64,000 nt of DNA from Nitrospirales bacterium. Its GTDB lineage: Bacteria; Nitrospirota; Nitrospiria; Nitrospirales; UBA8639. Below are positions 52,029-59,019 of this stretch, piece by piece. The notes under the pieces were generated by a model that did not search any database, was not told the origin of the DNA, and worked only from the letters and a program-made list of their open reading frames with translations. Location: NCBI GenBank assembly GCA_022828225.1, contig JAJEJG010000013.1, forward strand, positions 248,001 to 312,000. Direction: 5' to 3'. The position numbers were made by a program, and so were the translations under genes. Numbering within the stretch: the first letter of the stretch is position 1; every line of letters starts with the position of its first letter.

Positions 52029-52535
52029 ATGCCACTGAGTCGTAGGGACGGGCCTGCGTGCCTGTCCGTGAAAATAGGATGTCTCATATGCAGTCTTGTC
52101 TTCCTCGGAGCCTGTAGCAGTACGGCTAAAGTCAGGTACACGGCCTTGAATGCCCCTGGCGGGAGCAACCCCGAAGCGGCGTCGGCCGTGAAAGCCGGCA
52201 ATAAGGCCTTTGCCGCCGGGCAATGGTCCGTGGCGAAGCAGCAGTACGAAAAAGCCATCAGCGTCCAGGAAACCTTGGCGGAGGCGCATTACAATCTGGC
52301 CCTGACCCTGGATCGATTGGGCCAGCGAAAGCAAGCCGAGGCGCACTATACCCAAGCCGCGAATTTCGCCCCCGGACATCAGGTCATTTGGAATTCACGG
52401 ATTTATCGACGGTATGGCGACGTCAAGCCGGCAGGAGGTGGCGGTGCCTTACCGGGAGTCCCGGGCCTAGGCGGGCTTGGCGGAATCGGCGGCGGTGGTG
52501 GAAGACCCGGCGGGGCCCCACCCGGCGGATTTTAG
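52029..52535 (+). CDS. TPR lipoprotein with a Gly-rich tail
   Basis: The 168-residue protein has a type II signal peptide with lipobox LGAC (Cys at about 29), so it is lipid-anchored after Lgt processing. Residues 50-115 hold about two TPR units (AVKAGNKAFAAGQWSVAKQQ; AEAHYNLALTLDRLGQRKQA). The end is a Gly/Pro-rich tail (GGLGGIGGGGGRPGGAPPGG). It is probably a scaffold at the periplasmic face. A strong AAAGGAG site, partly derived from the upstream repeat, precedes ATG. Confidence 0.75.
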   Translation: MPLSRRDGPACLSVKIGCLICSLVFLGACSSTAKVRYTALNAPGGSNPEAASAVKAGNKAFAAGQWSVAKQQYEKAISVQETLAEAHYNLALTLDRLGQRKQAEAHYTQAANFAPGHQVIWNSRIYRRYGDVKPAGGGGALPGVPGLGGLGGIGGGGGRPGGAPPGGF

Positions 52536-52549
52536 CCGACCGACCCAAC

Positions 52550-52590
52550 TGTCATTCCCGACGTTTGTAATCGGGAATCCAGCGTCTTTG
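52550..52590. repeat. Family B hairpin
   Basis: TGTCATTCCCGAC-GTTTGTA-ATCGGGAATCCAGCGTCTTT; the TTCCCGA/TCGGGAA arms pair. It may help end the lipoprotein transcript. Confidence 0.7.
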
Positions 52591-52652
52591 CAGTTAGTCC
52601 TTGTACCTGCGCCATCCCTGCTCAAAGGCAGGGAAATGTCTCATCACAGCAG

Positions 52653-53570
52653 TCACTTCTTCTTGGACCCTCTCCCCGCCGAGGGAGAGGGCTGGGGTGA
52701 AGGGGCATTCTCGCGGTTCGCATGCGCTCTATAGCCCACCACCAGCATCGTCAATCCCAGGAGGATCATGGGAATACTCAACAATTGTCCCATGGTCATG
52801 GGCCCCAGGATGAATCCCAGATGGGCATCCGGTTCTCGAAACAATTCGGCGAAGCTACGGAAGAGGCCGTATCCGACGAAAAAACTCCAAAAGACCGTGC
52901 CGGGGGGTGTGGCCTTTCTGCCCAGGAACCACAGGATGCCGAACAGGACCATCCCTTCCAGCGCCGCCTCGTAGAGTTGTGAGGGGTGGCGACAGGCTGA
53001 CCCGCCCCTTGGAAAAACCATGCACCAGGAAACGTCCGTGGGCCGTCCGTATAACTCCCCGTTGATAAAGTTCCCCAGGCGTCCCAGGCCCAACCCGATC
53101 GGCGTGACCTGCGCTGCCAGATCCGCAATCGTGTAGGCTGCGAACCCCTTCTTGTGACAGAACAGCCAAAGCGCGAGGCACACCCCGATCAATCCGCCGT
53201 GGAAGGACATCCCGCCTTCCCATATGAATAGAATTTTCAGGGGGTTCTGGAGGTAGTACGACGTCTGGTAAAACAGGGTATAGCCCAACCGGCCCCCCAG
53301 AAACACGCCGAACGCGGCGTACACAATCAGGTCGGACAACTGAGGCTTGTCCAAGGGGATATTGCGGGTGGCGGCCCGATGCTTGATCAGGAAATATGCA
53401 GCCAGTAACCCCAGCAGATACATCAGCCCGTACCAGCGAAATTGCAGGGGACCCAACCGAAAAAAAACCGGATCAATTTCAGGGAAGGAGAGGGAAACCC
53501 ACAACGGAGGGATGTAAGAGTTCAAAACGGATATCCAGTCGTAAGGGCCGCACTGACCACGGTTTGGCAT
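52653..53570 (-). CDS. lgt: Prolipoprotein diacylglyceryl transferase
   Basis: Lgt adds diacylglycerol from phosphatidylglycerol to the lipobox Cys of prelipoproteins in the inner membrane. The 305-residue protein has about seven helices, the HGG motif (GMSFHGGLIGV), and the Lgt signature GRLGNFINGELYGRPTDV with its conserved Arg and Asn. The N-terminus from ATG 53570 is about 20 residues longer than usual; TTG 53525 is an alternative. The last 15 residues (NAPSPQPSPSAGRGS) are encoded by a family D repeat. The lipoprotein encoded convergently would be a substrate. Confidence 0.93.
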   Translation of the reverse strand: MPNRGQCGPYDWISVLNSYIPPLWVSLSFPEIDPVFFRLGPLQFRWYGLMYLLGLLAAYFLIKHRAATRNIPLDKPQLSDLIVYAAFGVFLGGRLGYTLFYQTSYYLQNPLKILFIWEGGMSFHGGLIGVCLALWLFCHKKGFAAYTIADLAAQVTPIGLGLGRLGNFINGELYGRPTDVSWCMVFPRGGSACRHPSQLYEAALEGMVLFGILWFLGRKATPPGTVFWSFFVGYGLFRSFAELFREPDAHLGFILGPMTMGQLLSIPMILLGLTMLVVGYRAHANRENAPSPQPSPSAGRGSKKK

Positions 53571-53691
53571 AGACCAGGATGCGAAACCATCCTAGGGAGC
53601 CGTCGCCGGTTTTTCAAGGACACGACTCCATCATGCTGAGCTTCTTATTTGTCATTCCGAGGGAAGCGAGGAGTCTGCAGTTTCTTTTTTC

Positions 53692-53917
53692 TGTCATTCC
53701 CGACATCCTTAATCGGGAATCCAGTGTCTTTGCTTTTAGTTGTTGTAGGCGCGCCATCTCATGGCGCGTTCTTCTAGGGTGCCGCCCCGGCGAGCATTTG
53801 CCTCCGTGGTTTACGGCAGGGTAGAGTTTGCGGGAGCACCCACGCTGCGAATGGAAACGCCTGTCCTGAGCGGAGTCGAAGGGCCTGTCCTGAGCGGAAC
53901 GGTAGTGAAGTCGAAGG
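53692..53917. repeat. Family B hairpin and a pair of family C units
   Basis: 53692-53731 is a family B unit (TGTCATTCCCGACATCC then TTAATCGGGAATCCAG). 53860-53917 has two family C units in tandem (CCTGTCCTGAGCGGAGTCGAAGG, then a variant with an extra GGTAGT). They fill most of the 360-bp gap between divergently arranged lgt and mrp; the rest shows no ORF of note. Confidence 0.7.
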
Positions 53918-53930
53918 GGAGGATCGAACA

Positions 53931-54812
53931 ATGAGCGACGAGGCTGCAACGCACGCGAGCCCGGAAAGCCCGGCAGCCGAAGATGCCCTATTACCCGGCG
54001 TCAAGCATGTTATTGCCGTGGCGAGCGGAAAAGGCGGGGTCGGCAAATCCACGGTCTCCGCCAATTTGTCCGTGGCGTTGGCGCAGAGCGGCGCGAGAGT
54101 CGGGCTGATGGATGCGGATATTTATGGCCCGAATATTCCCATGATGATGGGTGTGCCGGAGCCACCGGAGAAAGAGGGCGACAAAATCAAGCCGGCCCAA
54201 GCGCATGGCGTGAAGGTCATGTCCATGGGATTCTTCGTACCGGAAGAAACCGCCATCGTGTGGCGGGGTCCCATGGTGCACACCGCCATCCAGCAGTTCT
54301 TTCGTGACGTCCTGTGGGGCGACTTGGACTACCTGTTGGTGGACTTGCCTCCCGGGACGGGCGATGCCCAGCTCAGTCTCTCGCAGATCGTGCCGCTGAC
54401 CGGCGTCGTCACGGTGACCACGCCGCAGGAAGTGGCACTCTACGACGTGCGCAAGGGCCTGATGATGTTCAAGAAAGTCAACGTCCCCCTCTTGGGTGTG
54501 ATCGAGAACATGAGTTTCTTCGTCTGTGGGCATTGCGGAGAACGAACGGAGATCTTTTCGTTTGCGGGCGGGGAGCGCGCGGCGCAGAAATTCGAGATTC
54601 CCTTTCTGGGTCGCATTCCCTTGGACCCGGCGATCCGCGAGGGAGGGGACACGGGCATGCCGGTCGTCGCGGCTGATCCGGATTCTCCGCTTACCCGGGC
54701 GTTCCAAGGCGCGGCTGAGGCATTGCAGACGCGCGTGAAGGAACTCACGAGTGAAGCCACAGGGGCATCCCTGAGCGAGATGGTGAAGAAGTTGAAAGAA
54801 CCCATGGCATAA
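53931..54812 (+). CDS. mrp: Mrp/NBP35-family iron-sulfur cluster carrier ATPase
   Basis: The 293-residue protein is a deviant-Walker P-loop ATPase that carries Fe-S clusters to apoproteins. The P loop is [16 protein letters not shown] (Lys signature at the start), then [30 protein letters not shown] and the cluster-binding CxxC in [11 protein letters not shown]. It lacks the N-terminal DUF59 domain of some Mrp proteins. The Shine-Dalgarno GGAGG is good. A Rieske protein and LipA, both Fe-S users, lie downstream. Confidence 0.93.
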   Translation: MSDEAATHASPESPAAEDALLPGVKHVIAVASGKGGVGKSTVSANLSVALAQSGARVGLMDADIYGPNIPMMMGVPEPPEKEGDKIKPAQAHGVKVMSMGFFVPEETAIVWRGPMVHTAIQQFFRDVLWGDLDYLLVDLPPGTGDAQLSLSQIVPLTGVVTVTTPQEVALYDVRKGLMMFKKVNVPLLGVIENMSFFVCGHCGERTEIFSFAGGERAAQKFEIPFLGRIPLDPAIREGGDTGMPVVAADPDSPLTRAFQGAAEALQTRVKELTSEATGASLSEMVKKLKEPMA

Positions 54813-54823
54813 CAAAAGAAATT

Positions 54824-54880
54824 CCCTCTCCCTTGATGGGAGAGGGGAGGGTGAGGGTGGTTTAGGATTATGGTGAGGGG
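54824..54880. repeat. Family D hairpin
   Basis: CCCTCTCCC-TTGAT-GGGAGAGGGGAGGGTGAGGG forms a strong 9-bp stem 11 bp after the mrp stop, with a second GGTGAGGGG nearby. It could end the mrp transcript. Confidence 0.6.
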
Positions 54881-54929
54881 GTAAGTAAAAGAGCCTGCTC
54901 TCAATATATTTAATCGCTGGAGGATCCCG

Positions 54930-55253
54930 ATGGCGGAAATGGTCAAAGTGGCAAATACGGATGAGGTGAAACCCGGAGAAGGCATAGTCGCCGAAGTCGA
55001 GGGCAAGGAGATCGCCCTCTTTAACGTTGACGGTACGTTTTATGCCATCGACAATACCTGTGTGCACCGCGCGGGGCCGTTAGGCGAAGGGGAGTTGATC
55101 GGCGAGGTGGTCACCTGTCCCTGGCACAGTTGGGAATACAACGTCACGACCGGGGCCTGTATCACGAATCCGTCCGCATGCGTGGCCAGTTTCCCCGTGG
55201 CAGTGGAAGGGAACGAAATCAAGGTCTCCCTCGAACCCGCTTCTCCGGCTTGA
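54930..55253 (+). CDS. Rieske-type 2Fe-2S ferredoxin
   Basis: This 107-residue protein has C44-x-H46 and C63-x2-H66 (NTCVHRAGP; VTCPWHSWEY), the Rieske cluster ligands. It lacks the disulfide-forming extra Cys pair of high-potential bc1-type proteins, so it belongs with soluble dioxygenase-type or NirD-like ferredoxins. No oxygenase is adjacent. GGAGG lies close to the ATG. It probably serves as a cytoplasmic electron carrier. Confidence 0.9.
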   Translation: MAEMVKVANTDEVKPGEGIVAEVEGKEIALFNVDGTFYAIDNTCVHRAGPLGEGELIGEVVTCPWHSWEYNVTTGACITNPSACVASFPVAVEGNEIKVSLEPASPA

Positions 55254-55269
55254 GCCGCAGCACTCCTTC

Positions 55270-55369
55270 TGTCATCCCCGACCTGATCGGGGATCCAGTG
55301 TCTTTATCCTTGTGAGCGAATGAGGGAGAAAAGACCCTGGATCCTCGATTAAAAATGTCGAGGATGACA
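55270..55369. repeat. Paired inverted family B units
   Basis: A forward unit (TGTCATCCCCGACCTGATCG) and a reverse unit (ATCCTCGATTAAAAATGTCG ending AGGATGACA) face each other across 25 bp, with AAAGACACTGG/CCAGTGTCTTT-like inner parts. The whole can fold into one large hairpin. Confidence 0.7.
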
Positions 55370-55430
55370 GAAGGAGAGGAGACCATATACGGATTCGCAT
55401 CGCATAACCCGACAGCGGGGGAACAAACCG

Positions 55431-56300
55431 ATGAAGAAAAAGAACAGCAGCCAAGCGCCCAGGCTCAGCCAGCGGGATCCGATCCGGTTGCAACGCCAAC
55501 CTCCCAGCTTGGCCAAGCTGGATATGACGAAGCACGTGGGCCGGAAGGAGTACGAGACCAAACTCGCCCGGCTTCAGGTTCGCTTGAAGGAAATCTCTCT
55601 AGTCTATCAGGCCCAAAGACGACGCGCAGTGATCGTGTTGGAAGGGTGGGATGCCGCAGGCAAGGGCGGTCTTATTCGGCGAATGCACTGGCCGCTCGAT
55701 CCGCGCGGGTTGAAAGTCTGGCCCATCTCCGCGCCCACGCCGGATGAACTGGATCACCACTACCTCTACCGCTTCTGGACGCGTATGCCACGGTCCGGGC
55801 TACTCGTCGTCTTCGACCGCTCCTGGTACGGCCGGGTGTTGGTGGAACGGATCGAAGGTTATGCCACGAAGACCGAATGGCACCGTGCGTACGCCGAAAT
55901 CAATGAGTTCGAGCGCATGCTCGACGACGACGGCATCCGGCTCGTCAAAATCTTCCTGCACATCACACCGGAGGAGCAACTGGCGCGGTTCCGGGCGCGC
56001 TTCAACGACCCGCTCAAGCGCTGGAAACTCTCGGTGGAAGACCTCCGCAACCGGGCCCGCTGGGCCGACTATGAAGTCGCGATCGAAGAGATGTTCCAAC
56101 GGACCTCGACCGTCCGCCGACCTTGGATCGTGATCCCAGCCAACAGTAAACATTACGCCCGGCTCGCCGCAATCGACGCGATCGTCAAACGCCTATCGGA
56201 TGGAGTGGATTTGGCTCCGCCCGGACTTGACCCCAACTTCGAGCAACGTGCCCGCAAACTCCTCGGTCTGAACCAGCCGGCTGGACGAAAAGCACGATAG
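55431..56300 (+). CDS. ppk2: Polyphosphate kinase 2 family protein
   Basis: PPK2 enzymes transfer phosphate between polyphosphate and nucleotides. The 289-residue protein has Walker A GWDAAGKGG, Walker B VFDRSWYGRVLVER and the lid region FNDPLKRWKLS. The length is that of one-domain PPK2. Whether it makes NTP from NDP (class I) or NDP from NMP (class II) is not decided from sequence. The last 35 residues are duplicated as a fragment at 57632-57739. A basic, Gln-rich lead of 30 residues precedes the domain. Confidence 0.9.
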   Translation: MKKKNSSQAPRLSQRDPIRLQRQPPSLAKLDMTKHVGRKEYETKLARLQVRLKEISLVYQAQRRRAVIVLEGWDAAGKGGLIRRMHWPLDPRGLKVWPISAPTPDELDHHYLYRFWTRMPRSGLLVVFDRSWYGRVLVERIEGYATKTEWHRAYAEINEFERMLDDDGIRLVKIFLHITPEEQLARFRARFNDPLKRWKLSVEDLRNRARWADYEVAIEEMFQRTSTVRRPWIVIPANSKHYARLAAIDAIVKRLSDGVDLAPPGLDPNFEQRARKLLGLNQPAGRKAR

Positions 56301-56363
56301 CGACGTCCTGGCGTCAGGCACGCGGTTGCGCACGTTCACAAAGACTTGTCTTGACCTGCAAAT

Positions 56364-57512
56364 CTAGCAAAGCTTTTCTTTTGCCAACTGCCTCAGATTG
56401 GTCACCCGGACATTTTCGGCAAGAGGGTAGGTCGTGTCCCCCGGACAAACGATGGTGATTCGGTCGAGGTCCAACTCCCGCAAGGCAGAGTGCATGGAAC
56501 GGGTTATTCTGGGGGTTGAGCTATACTTGAATTCAAAGGCGATGTTTTCGTTGCCTCGTGTGATCAGCAGATCCAGTTTCGCATTGGTATGGGTGCCCCA
56601 GAAAAAACATTCCTCGGCATCGGCTCGGTAAAGCCTGATCACCTGCTCCAACGCAAACCCTTCCCATGACGAGCCTATCGTGGGATGGCCCTCAAGGCTC
56701 GCGTGGTCCGGCACGTTCAGCAACGCATGCATAATGCCCATGTCCTGGAAATAAACTTTCGGTGACTTGACCTGACGCTTGTGGATATTAGCATGCCAGG
56801 GTTTGAGCATACGGATCATGAACGTGCCGGCAAGGATATCCAGGTAGCGTTTGATCGTCGGAGAGGTCACATCCAGGGAGCGCGCAAATTCGGACGCGTT
56901 GAAGACCTGCCCGTTCCAGTGAGCCAGCATCATCCAGAATCGCCGCATGGTATTGGCGGAAAAATCAATGCCCAGCGACGGCAAGTCGCGTTCCAGGAAG
57001 GCCGAGACATAGGCCTTGCGCCACGTCATACTGTCGGCGTCTGACTTCGCCAGATACGCGGGAGGAAATCCGCCCCGCAACCACAACCGGCGGACGTTGT
57101 CGGCTTCCAAAACCGTAAAGGGAGGCAGTTCCAGGTACACGATACGGCCGGCCAGGGATTCGGAAGTCTGCCGAAGCAAGTCGCGGGAGGTGCTGCCGAG
57201 GATAAGGTAGCGTTGCTTGCGCGGCTTGCGGTCGATCAGCACCCGCAACAACGGAAACAACTCCGGCATCCGTTGGACTTCGTCGATGACGATCAGTCCT
57301 TCCAGGGGACTCAGGGCCAGCTTGGGGTCGGACAAGCGGTTCAGGTGTTCGGGGTCTTCCAGATCGAAGTAATGGAGCCGTTTGTTGCCCAGGGTCCTGA
57401 TGAAGTCCCGGGCCAACGTGGTCTTGCCGCACTGGCGCGGTCCCAGGATTCCCACCATGGGATGACTTCGAAAACATTCTCTAATCCGCCGCAGAAACGT
57501 GGTCCGATTCAT
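56364..57512 (-). CDS. DUF4143-type AAA ATPase (intact paralogue)
   Basis: The 382-residue protein has Walker A GPRQCGKTT (residues 25-33), Walker B LIVIDEVQRMPE near 85, arginine-finger region GSTSRDLL, a winged-helix-like part (EFARSLDVTSPTIKRYLD) and the C-terminal DUF4143 endonuclease-like core (LDLLITRGNENIAFEFKYSS). Such ATPases are widespread, often mobile, and of uncertain role. It is the full-length relative of the broken gene at 3227. It is transcribed against ppk2 and sits between ppk2 and a ppk2 tail fragment. Confidence 0.85.
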   Translation of the reverse strand: MNRTTFLRRIRECFRSHPMVGILGPRQCGKTTLARDFIRTLGNKRLHYFDLEDPEHLNRLSDPKLALSPLEGLIVIDEVQRMPELFPLLRVLIDRKPRKQRYLILGSTSRDLLRQTSESLAGRIVYLELPPFTVLEADNVRRLWLRGGFPPAYLAKSDADSMTWRKAYVSAFLERDLPSLGIDFSANTMRRFWMMLAHWNGQVFNASEFARSLDVTSPTIKRYLDILAGTFMIRMLKPWHANIHKRQVKSPKVYFQDMGIMHALLNVPDHASLEGHPTIGSSWEGFALEQVIRLYRADAEECFFWGTHTNAKLDLLITRGNENIAFEFKYSSTPRITRSMHSALRELDLDRITIVCPGDTTYPLAENVRVTNLRQLAKEKLC

Positions 57513-57526
57513 TCAATAAACATTGG

Positions 57527-57551
57527 ATATTTAAAATGTCATTTTAAATAT
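57527..57551. promoter_or_regulatory. Perfect 25-bp palindrome upstream of the DUF4143 ATPase
   Basis: ATATTTAAAATG-T-CATTTTAAATAT is a perfect 12-bp inverted repeat around one T, 14 bp before the ATPase start codon. It is a very good candidate operator, most simply for a regulator of the ATPase itself. Confidence 0.6.
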
Positions 57552-57631
57552 TCAACCTTTTCAGATCATTTGTCAATCGAAAATACCCAAACAGCCTGCC
57601 GGATTGTGGCGAATCCACGTATAAAACAATC

Positions 57632-57739
57632 CTGTCCGACGGCGTGGACCTGTCCCCGTCCGGCCTCGACCCCGGCTTCGAACAACGAGCGCGCAAAGTC
57701 CTCGGCCTGAACCACCCCTCCGGCCGAAAAGCGCGCTAG
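57632..57739 (+). pseudogene. C-terminal fragment of a second PPK2 gene
   Basis: The 35 codons read LSDGVDLSPSGLDPGFEQRA then RKVLGLNHPSGRKAR and a stop. They match the last 35 residues of the intact PPK2 (LSDGVDLAPPGLDPNFEQRA, ...LLGLNQPAGRKAR) with six changes. There is no start and nothing PPK2-like upstream, so this is the remains of a diverged copy left when the ATPase gene or a deletion removed the rest. Confidence 0.85.
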
Positions 57740-57832
57740 GGTCGGTCAATCCCGTTGCTGTTGGGCCTCCTTTCTTGAAGATCGGTCCGCTGTTCTTCAT
57801 AATGACGACATAAGGTGGCGAAGCTACAAAGA

Positions 57833-58001
57833 TCTCTACCTCCCCTTGCCCCTCCTTACCCTTCGACTTCGCTCAGGGCAGGCAAAGGAGGGGTGCGGGC
57901 CGCATGAGATGCGGTCGCTACGAATACAAAGACAAAGACGCTGGATTCCTATTTATCGCCTGGAGCCCCGATCAAGTCGGGGACAAGCGTCGGGAATGAC
58001 A
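57833..58001. repeat. Family A arm interrupted by a family C unit, then family B relic
   Basis: At 57833-57894 the arm CCCCTCCTTAC...AAAGGAGGGG is split by a family C unit (CCTTCGACTTCGCTCAGGGC, at about 57859-57882). 57935-58001 has a rearranged family B unit (AAAGACGCTGGATTCC; GCCCCGATCAAGTCGGGGAC; GGGAATGACAG). Confidence 0.75.
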
Positions 58002-58023
58002 GAAGGGGAAAAGAAAGACAGGA

Positions 58024-58947
58024 ATGAACACTGCTGAACGGTTGCCGGGGTGGTTCAAGGTCAGGATCGAGGCGGGGCCGCATTACCGGCGTATTCAGTC
58101 GCTGGTCCGGGAGAAGCAACTTCACACGATTTGCGAGGAGGCGCGTTGTCCGAACAAATGGGAATGCTGGAATAACCGGACGGCCACGTTTTTGCTGTTG
58201 GGCGACGTCTGCACGCGCCGGTGTCATTATTGTTCCGTGACCACGGGTCGTCCGGGCAATGTGGATTGGGAGGAACCGGAACGGGTGGCGGAAGCCGTTC
58301 GGTCGTTGGATTTACGCCACGCGGTGCTGACATCGGTGAATCGCGATGAACTGGACGACGGCGGTGCCTCCATTTTTGCGGCGACCATCCAGGCCATCCG
58401 GCGACTTCAGCCTGCCTGTACCGTGGAAGTGCTGGTGCCGGATTTTCAGGGTAAGCCGGACGCGGTCGATACCGTCCTGGCGGCGACCCCGGAAATTTTC
58501 TCTCATAATATCGAAACCGTCTCCCGGTTGTTTCCGTCCGTCAGACCGCAGGGCGACTATGACCGGTCTTTGCAGGTGCTTCGCCGGGCGAAGGAGCAGG
58601 GGGCGAACACGAAATCGGGATTCATGGTCGGGATGGGCGAGACCATCGAGGAACTCCGGTCGGTGCTGCACGACCTGCGCGCGGCCGGCTGCGAGATCGT
58701 GTCGATCGGCCAGTACTTGCAGCCGACCAAAGCCCATCTTGTGGTGCACCGGTACGTCGAGCCCGAGGAATTCGAGGACCTCAAACAACATGGAATGGCC
58801 TTGGGCTTCCGGCACGTGGAATCGGGTCCGTTGGTGCGCAGTTCGTATCATGCCGAACAACAAATCACAGCCTCTACCTCCCCTAACCCCTCCTTACAAA
58901 GGAGGGGAACCAGGAAGGAATTACCGTCTTTTTCCTCCCCTTTGTAA
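58024..58947 (+). CDS. lipA: Lipoyl synthase
   Basis: LipA is a radical-SAM enzyme that inserts two sulfurs into octanoyl-protein. The auxiliary cluster motif is CEEARCPNKWEC and the radical-SAM motif is CTRRCHYC. TSVNRDELDDGG and SHNIETVSRL are the usual conserved segments. Normal LipA proteins have a final Ser-based motif RSSYHAEQ (here VRSSYHAEQQ), which holds the sacrificial-cluster Ser ligand. After it come 26 extra residues (TASTSPNPSLQRRGTRKE...) encoded by a family A element. LipB is not adjacent. Confidence 0.95.
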   Translation: MNTAERLPGWFKVRIEAGPHYRRIQSLVREKQLHTICEEARCPNKWECWNNRTATFLLLGDVCTRRCHYCSVTTGRPGNVDWEEPERVAEAVRSLDLRHAVLTSVNRDELDDGGASIFAATIQAIRRLQPACTVEVLVPDFQGKPDAVDTVLAATPEIFSHNIETVSRLFPSVRPQGDYDRSLQVLRRAKEQGANTKSGFMVGMGETIEELRSVLHDLRAAGCEIVSIGQYLQPTKAHLVVHRYVEPEEFEDLKQHGMALGFRHVESGPLVRSSYHAEQQITASTSPNPSLQRRGTRKELPSFSSPL

Positions 58948-58986
58948 TGGGGCGCATTTCCGAAGAGGGAATGCGGGTGGGGTAGA
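58871..58986. repeat. Family A core overlapping the lipA 3' end
   Basis: CTCTACCTCCCCTAACCCCT with the CCTCCTTACAAAGGAGG hairpin forms the left arm, and CCTCCCCTTTGTAATGGGGC ending GGGTGGGGTAGAG the right, in which the stem is partly broken by extra bases. The left arm supplies the LipA tail and the right arm ends 33 bp before the next gene. Confidence 0.75.
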
Positions 58987-59019
58987 GCCAAACGCACATC
59001 TAACCTGAAAAGATTTCCC

